A DNA stretch of 6,833 nucleotides from Alphaproteobacteria bacterium (GTDB taxonomy: Bacteria > Pseudomonadota > Alphaproteobacteria > Rickettsiales > UBA998): assembly GCA_021730835.1 (NCBI GenBank), contig JAKFYP010000164.1, forward strand, positions 1 through 6,833. Reading direction: 5' to 3'. The notes under the pieces were generated by a model. The model was not told the DNA's origin. It saw only the letters and a list, made by a program, of their open reading frames with translations, and searched no databases. Position numbers and translations under genes: made by a program. Shown piece by piece: positions 1 through 4,791 of this stretch (its first letter is position 1; each line of letters starts with the position of its first letter).

Positions 1-182
1 TCGTCAACCAGCTTACCGGACTTCATGATCCCGTCCACCCGCTTGCCCAGATCCGACCCCGCCGCCACGGCTTCGCGCAGCATATCGCCGGTCGAGAGCT
101 TGGGAATCCGGTATTCCTCGGCGACCAGAGCGGCCTGCGTCCCCTTCCCCGCTCCCGGCGGCCCTAATAGAATCAATCGCAT
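1..182 (-). CDS. adk: Adenylate kinase, N-terminal part (cut by window edge)
   Basis: Adenylate kinase transfers a phosphate between ATP and AMP to give two ADP in the cytoplasm. Only the first 60 residues are present; the 3' end lies beyond base 1. The protein opens with MRLILLG followed by the P-loop GPPGAGKGTQ at residues 7-16, with K13 as the nucleotide-binding lysine. STGDMLR at residues 30-36 is the conserved start of the AMP-binding region. The LID domain and the rest are outside the window. The ATG at 182-180 is one base after the secY stop and has a strong AGGAG five bases upstream, so translation is probably coupled to secY. The order secY-adk without rpmJ is typical of alphaproteobacteria. 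Identity is secure from the P-loop and the position; full length cannot be judged. Confidence 0.96.
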   Translation of the reverse strand, partial: MRLILLGPPGAGKGTQAALVAEEYRIPKLSTGDMLREAVAAGSDLGKRVDGIMKSGKLVD

Positions 183-183
183 A

Positions 184-1530
184 TTATCTCCTTTGGCCTT
201 TCAACCGCGATTTTTTAATCAGCCCCTCGTATTGATGCGCGAACAGGTGGGACTGCACCTGCCCGATGAAATCCATCATCACGTTGACGACGATCAGCAG
301 GCTGGTTCCGCCAAGATAAAACGGCACGTTAAATTCGGCAATCAATAATTCCGGAAAGGTACACACCGCCGCCAGATAAATCGAGCCAACCACGGTCAGG
401 CGCGTCAGGACGTAATCGAGATATTCCGCCGTCTGCTTGCCGGGGCGGATCCCCGCGATAAACCCACCATTTTTCTTGAGATTATCCGCCGTGTCCTCGG
501 GATTGAACACCACGGCGGTATAGAAGAAGCAGAAGAAAACGATAATGCTGACATAGCTGATAATATAGAGCGGCTGGCCATGCGCCAGATAGACCCCGAT
601 TGTCTGGAGCCACTCCGGCCCGCCATCGGCATTGAACCCGGCAATGGTCAGCGGAAAAAGCAGAATCGAGGAAGCGAAAATCGGTGGTATCACCCCGGCG
701 GTGTTGAGCTTGAGCGGCATATGCGTCTGGTCGCCCGAATAGAGCTTGTTGCCGACTTGCCGTTTGGGATACTGCACGACAATACGCCGCTGCGCCCGCT
801 CCACAAACACGATGAACGCAATCAGGCCCAGCGCCATCACCACCACCAGCAGGATCGCCAGCGCGGAAAGCCGACCCTCACGGCCCAGTTCAAACAACTT
901 GGTTACCGCCCCCGGCAATTCGGCGACGATCCCGGTGAAAATAATCAGCGAGATACCGTTGCCGATTCCCCGCGAGGTCATCTGCTCACCGAGCCACATC
1001 AGGAACATCGTGCCGCCGACCAACGTCACCGTCGTCGTGAACTGGAAATAAAACCCCGGATTCATAACGACCGCGCCCGCCTCGCCCCCGCTGGAGCTTT
1101 CCAGCCCGATTGCAATACCGTAGGCCTGCACCGCCGCCAGCAGAACCGTCCCGTAACGGGTATACTGGTTGATCTTGCGCCGCCCGGCCTCGCCTTCCTT
1201 TTTAAGCTGCGCCAGTTGCGGCACGGCAATGGTCATAAGCTGGATGATGATGGACGACGAAATATAGGGCATGATGGCCAGCGCGAAAATCGCCATACGG
1301 CCCAGCGCGCCGCCGGAGAACATATTAATCAGCCCGCCGATGCCCGCCGCCTGACGCTCGAAAATCTGCACCAGCGCTTCATGGTTGATGCCGGGAATCG
1401 GGATGTATGTACCAATACGGTAGATGATAAGCGCGCCGAGGACAAACCACAGGCGCTGCTTGAGTTCGGTTGCGCGGCCCAGCACTCCCATATTGAGGTT
1501 GGCGGCTAGTCGTTCAGCGGATGATACCAT
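184..1530 (-). CDS. secY: Preprotein translocase subunit SecY
   Basis: SecY is the channel-forming subunit of the SecYEG translocon in the inner membrane, through which SecA or the ribosome passes unfolded proteins. The 448-residue product has the expected ten membrane segments, at about residues 27-46, 79-104, 125-143, 159-180, 190-209, 220-243, 274-298, 321-342, 373-393 and 400-420. The plug region is about 60-75 (GIGGLINMFSGGAL). The cytoplasmic loop near 247-263 contains QYPKRQVG. The loop at 343-372 carries the conserved IRPGK with R362, matching the arginine needed for SecA and ribosome contact. The ATG at 1530 is chosen because AERLAANLN matches the N-terminus usual in alphaproteobacterial SecY and an in-frame TGA lies one codon upstream. 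No clear Shine-Dalgarno precedes it or the next ATG (Met14). The gene appears intact and of normal length. Confidence 0.98.
   Translation of the reverse strand: MVSSAERLAANLNMGVLGRATELKQRLWFVLGALIIYRIGTYIPIPGINHEALVQIFERQAAGIGGLINMFSGGALGRMAIFALAIMPYISSSIIIQLMTIAVPQLAQLKKEGEAGRRKINQYTRYGTVLLAAVQAYGIAIGLESSSGGEAGAVVMNPGFYFQFTTTVTLVGGTMFLMWLGEQMTSRGIGNGISLIIFTGIVAELPGAVTKLFELGREGRLSALAILLVVVMALGLIAFIVFVERAQRRIVVQYPKRQVGNKLYSGDQTHMPLKLNTAGVIPPIFASSILLFPLTIAGFNADGGPEWLQTIGVYLAHGQPLYIISYVSIIVFFCFFYTAVVFNPEDTADNLKKNGGFIAGIRPGKQTAEYLDYVLTRLTVVGSIYLAAVCTFPELLIAEFNVPFYLGGTSLLIVVNVMMDFIGQVQSHLFAHQYEGLIKKSRLKGQRR
187..194 (-). promoter_or_regulatory. adk ribosome binding site inside the secY 3' end
   Basis: On the coding strand this reads AAAGGAGA. 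Its AGGAG core ends five bases before the adk ATG. It is formed by the last secY codons (Gln-Arg-Arg) and lies immediately before the secY TAA. Ribosomes finishing secY would clear and reload at this site, which suggests translational coupling (inference). Confidence 0.85.
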
Positions 1531-1588
1531 CGGTCACAGGTGGTTATGGGTTGCGGTTAGAAGGTGGCCGGGAACAATATCCGGCGTC
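1531..1588 (-). other. rplO-secY spacer, no clear Shine-Dalgarno
   Basis: This 58-bp gap lies between the rplO stop and the secY ATG. A small inverted repeat (GCCGG at 1567-1571, CCGGC at 1581-1585, 9-nt loop) sits just after the rplO stop. The middle part on the coding strand repeats AACC-type words at roughly seven-base spacing (about 1532-1560), a weak echo of the heptamer repeats elsewhere in the operon. I see no AGGAG-like site in the 15 bases before secY, so secY may depend on coupling with rplO or on a weak site. Confidence 0.4.
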
Positions 1589-2044
1589 TTACGCGGCCTT
1601 GACGCTGCCGCCCGCTTTTTCTACCGCGGCAACAGCCGATTTGGAAGCTTTTTCAACCGTGATGCTCAGTTTGGCCGAAAGCTCGCCCGCACCCAGCAGC
1701 TTCACCCGCTTGTCGGAAGCCGAGATCAGACCGGCCCGCTGCAACGCTTCAACCGTCACGTCTTTTTTCGCGTCCAGTTTTTTCGCATCCACCGCCCGTT
1801 GCAGATCGCGCAAATTCACAACGGCATATTCCACCCGCGACGGATTCTTAAACCCGCGCTTGGGCAGGCGGCGGTGAATCGGCATCTGCCCGCCCTCAAA
1901 ACCCTTGATGGCGACGCCGGTGCGCGATTTCTGGCCCTTGACGCCGCGCCCGCAGGTTTTACCCTTGGTGCAGCCAATGCCACGGCCCACGCGAATACGG
2001 TTATGCCGTGCGCCTTCATTATCTTTCAGTTCGTTCAGTTTCAT
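1589..2044 (-). CDS. rplO: 50S ribosomal protein L15
   Basis: L15 is a late-assembling large-subunit protein whose extended N-terminal tail threads through 23S rRNA. The product has 151 residues, normal for bacterial L15. The N-terminus MKLNELKDNEG is typical, followed by the Gly/Arg/Lys-rich tail at about residues 18-45 (VGRGIG, GRGVKGQKSR), then GFEGGQMPIHRRLPKRGF at 48-65. The globular C-terminal domain includes LLGAGELS at 117-123 and an Ala/Lys-rich end. The ATG at 2044 is preceded by GGGAG seven bases upstream. It sits between rpmD and secY, the standard spc order, but is separated from rpmD by an 81-bp gap containing a repeat hairpin. Confidence 0.98.
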   Translation of the reverse strand: MKLNELKDNEGARHNRIRVGRGIGCTKGKTCGRGVKGQKSRTGVAIKGFEGGQMPIHRRLPKRGFKNPSRVEYAVVNLRDLQRAVDAKKLDAKKDVTVEALQRAGLISASDKRVKLLGAGELSAKLSITVEKASKSAVAAVEKAGGSVKAA

Positions 2045-2066
2045 TTTTCTTCTCCCTGGAAGTTGC

Positions 2067-2122
2067 GAGTGACGGGTGGCCAGTGACGAGTCTTAGTTTC
2101 CTCGTCACTCACCACTCACCCC
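2067..2122. repeat. Heptamer-phased inverted repeat between rpmD and rplO
   Basis: A perfect 9-bp stem is formed by AGTGACGAG at 2082-2090 and CTCGTCACT at 2101-2109, with a 10-nt loop. Both arms can be cut into 7-nt units: gagtgac, gggtggc, cagtgac, gagtctt on the left (2067-2094) and tcgtcac, tcaccac, tcacccc on the right (2102-2122). On the coding strand it begins four bases after the rpmD TAG. No run of T follows the stem in the coding direction, so it is not a convincing terminator. The rplO Shine-Dalgarno at about 2052-2056 is left free. Confidence 0.75.
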
Positions 2123-2125
2123 TAC

Positions 2126-2314
2126 CTATTCCACTATCCGTACCAGATGCCGCACTTTCGCTACCATACCGCGCACGGAAGGCGTATCCTCCAGCGTCCG
2201 GCGGCGATGCAGCTTATTAAGGCCAAGCCCAACCAGCGTGGCACGCTGATCCTGTTTGCGGCCAATCGGACTGCCCACCTGCTCGACGGTAATCGTTTTC
2301 TTTGCCTGTGCCAT
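2126..2314 (-). CDS. rpmD: 50S ribosomal protein L30
   Basis: L30 is a small large-subunit protein that binds 23S rRNA. The product is 62 residues, within the normal range for bacterial L30. The beta-strand KKTITVEQVGSPIGR at 5-19 is followed by QRATLVGLGLNKLHRRR at 23-39, the diagnostic L30 helix and its 'LGL..L' pattern. VRGMVAKVRHLVRIVE at 47-62 is the usual C-terminal strand. The gene ends with TAG. AAGGA lies nine bases before the ATG. It sits between rpsE and rplO as in other spc operons, but both its flanking gaps are enlarged by repeat hairpins. Confidence 0.97.
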   Translation of the reverse strand: MAQAKKTITVEQVGSPIGRKQDQRATLVGLGLNKLHRRRTLEDTPSVRGMVAKVRHLVRIVE

Positions 2315-2356
2315 GCCTTGTATTCCTTGTGTTCTTCTCTAACGTTTCCTGTTTAA

Positions 2357-2427
2357 GAGTCCAGTGGTTAGAGTCCAGATGATGGAAAATACCGGGTTCT
2401 GGACTCTAGACTCTGATCACTCATTAT
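2357..2427. repeat. Heptamer-phased inverted repeat between rpsE and rpmD
   Basis: A perfect 11-bp stem is formed by TAGAGTCCAGA at 2369-2379 and TCTGGACTCTA at 2398-2408, with an 18-nt loop. A further short pairing, AGTG at 2363-2366 with CACT at 2418-2421, is possible. The arms divide into 7-nt units: gagtcca, gtggtta, gagtcca, gatgatg on the left and tggactc, tagactc, tgatcac, tcattat on the right. The right arm ends exactly at base 2427, directly against the rpsE stop codon at 2430-2428. No T-run follows on the coding strand. The unit words differ from those in the rpmD-rplO hairpin, but the period and layout are the same. Confidence 0.75.
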
Positions 2428-3024
2428 TTATGCCGCTTCGGTCTCCGCCGCTTCCTGCGCGCCCGTCCCGTAAGCATCTTCGCGGCGGCTGACGATCTCA
2501 CCGATCTTCAGGCCGCGCTTGGCTGCCACATCACGCGGCGCACCGATATGCTTCAGGGCATGGAACGTCGCCTTGACCATGTTATGCGGGTTGGCGGAAC
2601 CAATGGATTTCGCCACCACATCATGCACCCCGAGCGCCTCAAATACGGCACGCATCGGCCCGCCCGCGATAATCCCCGTCCCCGGAGGAGCGGCCCGCAA
2701 CATCACCCGGCCCGAGCCGTAATGCCCGCGCACATCGTGGTGCAGCGTGCGCGCCTCGCGCAGCGGCACGCGAATCATCGTCTTGCGCGCCGCATCGGTT
2801 GCCTTGCGCACGGCGTCCTGCACTTCCTTGGCCTTGCCCGTTCCATAACCGACGCGGCCCTTGCCGTCACCAACCACTACCAGCGCGGCGAAGCCGAAAC
2901 GACGCCCACCCTTGACCACTTTGGCGACGCGATTGATCGAAACCAGTTTCTCAATATTATCGTTTTCCTCGCGGTCACGATCACGATCACGATCCCGGCC
3001 TTGTTGTCCTTCGTTTGCTGACAT
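2428..3024 (-). CDS. rpsE: 30S ribosomal protein S5
   Basis: S5 binds 16S rRNA near helices 28 and 34-36 and contributes to decoding accuracy. The product has 198 residues. The core begins at about residue 26 with KLVSINRVAKVVKGGRRFGF, the double-stranded-RNA-binding-like domain containing the conserved VVGDGKGRVGYG at 50-61. The second domain carries GSGRVMLRAAP at 103-113 and GTGIIAGGPMRAVFEALG at 115-132, and ends near AAKRGLKIGEI. Two low-complexity extensions stand out: an RD/RE-rich head (residues 10-20, four RD pairs then RE) and an acidic Ala/Glu tail of about 20 residues. Longer heads and tails are common in alphaproteobacterial S5. The ATG at 3024 has GGGA about eight bases upstream. 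Confidence 0.98.
   Translation of the reverse strand: MSANEGQQGRDRDRDRDREENDNIEKLVSINRVAKVVKGGRRFGFAALVVVGDGKGRVGYGTGKAKEVQDAVRKATDAARKTMIRVPLREARTLHHDVRGHYGSGRVMLRAAPPGTGIIAGGPMRAVFEALGVHDVVAKSIGSANPHNMVKATFHALKHIGAPRDVAAKRGLKIGEIVSRREDAYGTGAQEAAETEAA
2975..2992. repeat. Hexanucleotide microsatellite coding Arg-Asp in S5
   Basis: Three perfect copies of TCACGA stand in tandem, flanked by near-matches (GGTCAC-like on one side, TCCCGG on the other). On the coding strand they read GATCGT units and encode the RDRDRD head of S5. Gain or loss of one unit would keep the reading frame and change the head by two residues. Confidence 0.7.
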
Positions 3025-3051
3025 GTGCTTCCCGTATTTCGTAGGTTAAGA

Positions 3052-3408
3052 TTAAAATTTCAGCCCGCCTTCGCGTGCCCCCTCAGCCAGCGCTTTCACG
3101 CGGCCATGATAGAGATACCCGCCGCGATCGAACACCACCGCGTCAATTTTGGCTTTTTTCGCCCGCGAGGCAATCAGTTCACCCACGGCGCGGGCAGCCT
3201 CAATCGTCGCGGATTTTTTGCCTTTGAGTTCTTTATCCAGCGTCGAAGCGGCGGCGACCGTCAGGCCCTTGCTGTCGTCAATCAACTGGGCATAAATATG
3301 CTGGCCCGAGCGAAAGACGCTCAGACGCAAACGATCCTGCTGGCCGTTGCGGCGAAGCTTGTAGCGGATGCGCTGTCTGCGCCGTTCAAAATTCGATACT
3401 TTTTTCAT
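3052..3408 (-). CDS. rplR: 50S ribosomal protein L18
   Basis: L18 binds 5S rRNA with L5 and L25 and links it to the central protuberance of the large subunit. The product has 118 residues, the usual length. The N-terminus MKKVSNFERRRQRIRYKLRR is the basic RNA-binding tail. RLRLSVFRSGQHIYAQLIDD at 26-45 and FDRGGYLYHGRVKALAEGAR at 93-112 are family hallmarks, and the protein ends in EGGLKF. The ATG at 3408 is chosen because it has AAGGTAAG upstream and starts where the family starts. The open frame continues upstream to an ATG at 3537, but that part lies inside a palindromic repeat, lacks a ribosome binding site and is not L18-like. The preceding 153-bp gap is unusually long for this operon. 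Confidence 0.97.
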   Translation of the reverse strand: MKKVSNFERRRQRIRYKLRRNGQQDRLRLSVFRSGQHIYAQLIDDSKGLTVAAASTLDKELKGKKSATIEAARAVGELIASRAKKAKIDAVVFDRGGYLYHGRVKALAEGAREGGLKF

Positions 3409-3412
3409 AACG

Positions 3413-3420
3413 CTTACCTT
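3413..3420 (-). promoter_or_regulatory. Shine-Dalgarno that fixes the rplR start
   Basis: The coding strand reads AAGGTAAG, with its AAGG core eight bases before the ATG at 3408. The ATG at 3537, in the same frame, has no comparable site. This supports the shorter L18. The site lies outside the neighbouring palindrome, so the original leader of rplR seems to have been spared by the insertion. Confidence 0.75.
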
Positions 3421-3439
3421 GTTTGCCTCAATGAGCTGA

Positions 3440-3564
3440 TAAAAACTCGCTGATGCGCAGCGAAAATGCGGGGCTTCGAGAACCGGCGCGCAGCGTACAT
3501 TAAAGTACGTGAGCACCGGAAGCGCAGAAACCTGCATTTGCAGCCAGCAGCAGTAGGGTTTTTA
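3440..3564. repeat. Large imperfect palindrome between rplF and rplR
   Basis: The centre is CGTAC at 3494-3498 and GTACG at 3505-3509 around a 6-nt loop. Outwards the arms keep pairing imperfectly: ACCGG at 3482-3486 with CCGG at 3516-3519, AATGCGG at 3465-3471 with the CCTGCATT region at 3531-3538, and TAAAAAC at 3440-3446 with GGTTTTTA at 3557-3564. The element is about 125 bp, fills most of the 153-bp gap, and one end overlaps the rplF stop codon (3564-3562). The centre resembles a dispersed palindrome I remember from many proteobacterial genomes. This is recollection, but the fold itself is visible. It encodes no transposase and looks like a non-autonomous element of the MITE or RPE kind. 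Confidence 0.78.
3441..3463 (-). terminator. Terminator-like hairpin upstream of rplR (weak)
   Basis: Read on the coding strand, TCGCTG (from 3463-3458), loop CGCAT, CAGCGA (from 3452-3447), then G and five T (3445-3441). This is a 6-bp GC-rich stem followed by a short T-run, the form of a weak intrinsic terminator. It lies inside one arm of the large palindrome. Pairing of that arm with the other arm would compete with the small hairpin. Whether it stops any transcription is unknown; full termination here would cut off six downstream genes that are normally needed. Confidence 0.35.
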
Positions 3565-4092
3565 CTTCTTCTTGCCTTCCTTCATCGGTATATATTCATT
3601 CTGGTATTTCACGCCTTTGCCCTTATAGGGTTCCGGCTTGCGCAAGCTACGGACTTCCGCCGCCACCTGACCGACTTTCTGTTTATCCGCGCCGGAAACC
3701 TCAATGGTGTTCTGCGCGACTTTAACCGTCACCCCCTCGGGCAGCACATATTTAATCTCATGGCTGTAGCCCAGCGACATGGTCAGCACGTTATTTTGCA
3801 CGGCAGCGCGGTAGCCGACGCCGTTGATCTCCAGCGTTTTGGTAAACCCTTCGGCAACGCCCGTCACGAGGTTGCGAATATTGCTGCGCACCGTGCCCCA
3901 CATGGTACGGGAGCGCTTGGAGTCGTTCGCCGGTTTCACCCAGACTTTCCCGTCTTCCAGAGTCACATTGACATCACCGGTAATCAGGGTTTTCAACTCA
4001 ATATTGCCCTTTTTGACGGTGCAAACATTCTTTGACAGTTCTACCGTCACCCCCGAGGGGATCTCTACCGGCAATTTTCCAAGACGTGACAT
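3562..4092 (-). CDS. rplF: 50S ribosomal protein L6
   Basis: L6 binds 23S rRNA near the sarcin-ricin loop and the factor-binding site. The product has 176 residues, matching the usual length. It starts MSRLGKLPVEIPSGV, has the two repeated L6 domains (about residues 1-82 and 83-176), and carries GYRAAVQNNVLTMSLGYSH at 93-111 and the signature RKPEPYKGKGVKY at 151-163, ending KEGKKK. The ATG at 4092 is preferred over an in-frame ATG at 4125 because AAGGA lies eight bases before it and the 4125 start would run into rpsH coding sequence. The gap to rpsH is 17 bp. The stop codon TAA at 3564-3562 forms the edge of the palindrome downstream, so the C-terminus is not disrupted. Confidence 0.98.
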   Translation of the reverse strand: MSRLGKLPVEIPSGVTVELSKNVCTVKKGNIELKTLITGDVNVTLEDGKVWVKPANDSKRSRTMWGTVRSNIRNLVTGVAEGFTKTLEINGVGYRAAVQNNVLTMSLGYSHEIKYVLPEGVTVKVAQNTIEVSGADKQKVGQVAAEVRSLRKPEPYKGKGVKYQNEYIPMKEGKKK

Positions 4093-4109
4093 GATGTTAA
4101 TCCTTTTTT

Positions 4110-4505
4110 CTAGAACACGCTGCACAGCACTTCGCCGCCGATATTCTGCTGGCGGGCTTCATAGTCTGACAACACGCCACGCGACGTGGAAATCACCGAA
4201 ATGCCGAGGCCGTTATGCACCGGCTTCATCGCCGAAATCGCCGAATAGAAGCGGCGGCCCGGGCGAGAGATGCGCTTGATCTCATGAATAACCGGCTGGC
4301 CTTCATGGTATTTCAGCTCAATCTCAAGGAAAGATTTTTTATTTTCCTCATATTTGCGATACTCACGGATATATCCCTCGCGCTTGAGCACATCGAGCAC
4401 GCTGGCCAGCAAGCTGGAATACGGCGCATTGATGGTCGCAAGGCGTGCGCGCTGGCCGTTTTTGATACGGGCCACGAGATCGGAAAGCAGGTCATTCATT
4501 GCCAT
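4110..4505 (-). CDS. rpsH: 30S ribosomal protein S8
   Basis: S8 binds 16S rRNA helix 21 and nucleates the central domain of the small subunit. In E. coli it also represses the spc operon by binding its own mRNA near rplE; I cannot recognise such a site here with confidence. The product has 131 residues, normal length. NDLLSDLVARIKNGQ at 4-18 is the N-terminal helix, slightly unlike the common 'DPIADMLTRIRN'. The C-terminal signature is clear: GLGISVISTSRGVLSDYEA at 99-117 and IGGEVLCSVF at the end. The ATG at 4505 is preferred to Met3 because AAGGA is eight bases upstream. The gap to rpsN is 286 bp and full of repeats, the largest in the window. Confidence 0.98.
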   Translation of the reverse strand: MAMNDLLSDLVARIKNGQRARLATINAPYSSLLASVLDVLKREGYIREYRKYEENKKSFLEIELKYHEGQPVIHEIKRISRPGRRFYSAISAMKPVHNGLGISVISTSRGVLSDYEARQQNIGGEVLCSVF

Positions 4506-4534
4506 TGTTTTATTCCTTAACCTTAAAAGATGCC

Positions 4535-4554
4535 GTTATTGCGACTGTAGGGAG
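4535..4554. repeat. Possible decayed half-copy of the CATTGCGAG repeat
   Basis: The stretch gttattgcgactgtagggag resembles the arm of the nearby palindrome (gtcattgcgag, cgtagcgaag), agreeing at roughly three quarters of positions by eye. It may be a fragment of an older insertion. Chance similarity cannot be excluded. Confidence 0.3.
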
Positions 4555-4591
4555 CGCGCCAATTCAGTATTTTCCTCTATGTCGTCCTTGT

Positions 4592-4733
4592 GAGACCATT
4601 GCATCACTCGAAAATACCACTATTTTCGTCATTGCGAGGAGCCGAAGGCGACGAAGCAATCCAGATAAATCAATGTTATAACTTTTCTGGATTGCTTCGC
4701 TACGCTCGCAATGACGAATGATGCAATGGTCTC
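4592..4733. repeat. Nested palindromic element between rpsN and rpsH
   Basis: The outer stem pairs gagaccattgcatcactcg (4592-4610) with cgaatgatgcaatggtctc (4715-4733), 18 of 19 bases. The inner stem pairs cgtcattgcgag (4627-4638) with ctcgcaatgacg (4705-4716), perfect 12 bp, then cgaagcaatccag (4652-4664) with ctggattgcttcg (4687-4699), perfect 13 bp, separated by unequal internal loops (13 and 5 nt). The apical loop is AT-rich (4665-4686). Between outer and inner stems, only the left side carries an extra 16-bp hairpin (4611-4626). The CATTGCGAG...GAAGCAATCC core is a widely dispersed repeat type in proteobacteria as I recall. No open reading frame of note, no T-run after the stem; probably a non-autonomous mobile palindrome. 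Confidence 0.85.
4611..4626. repeat. Small AT hairpin in one arm of the nested palindrome
   Basis: AAAATA and TATTTT form a perfect 6-bp stem around CCAC. Its bases have no counterpart in the opposite arm of the surrounding palindrome, where the two stem segments adjoin directly and share a CG at 4715-4716. It therefore looks like an addition to one arm after the palindrome was formed, or a deletion from the other. Confidence 0.6.
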
Positions 4734-4740
4734 CTTATAA

Positions 4741-4789
4741 CCTAAAACCTAAAACCTGAAACCTAAAACCTGAAACCTGAAACCTAATC
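4741..4789. repeat. Heptanucleotide tandem array after rpsN
   Basis: Six full 7-nt units in the order cctaaaa, cctaaaa, cctgaaa, cctaaaa, cctgaaa, cctgaaa, then a seventh partial unit cctaatc. Each unit varies only at the fourth base (A or G). On the coding strand it gives repeated TTTTAGG or TTTCAGG words, starting two bases after the rpsN stop. Because the array carries AGG at every unit it looks faintly like a string of Shine-Dalgarno cores, but no start codon follows closely. Confidence 0.92.
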
Positions 4790-4791
4790 CG

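Noticed and set aside
580..1509. Long open frame of 309 codons on the plus strand
   Set aside because: It is antisense to secY, which is a clear full-length match. Its product is rich in His, Arg and Gln with no recognisable domain, as expected of a shadow frame.
2368..2424. Tiny 18-codon frame between rpsE and rpmD
   Set aside because: It is made entirely from the heptamer hairpin, has no separate ribosome binding site, and shows no sign of coding selection.
4093..4125. Eleven-residue extension of L6 from ATG 4125
   Set aside because: It overlaps the end of rpsH and lies upstream of the AAGGA site that serves the ATG at 4092.
4592..4733. Intrinsic terminator splitting the operon
   Set aside because: Neither strand shows a T-run immediately after the stem, and the downstream genes need read-through. 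A processing site is possible, a terminator is not supported.
4741..4789. CRISPR array
   Set aside because: The units are seven bases in direct contact with no spacers, so this is a simple tandem repeat.
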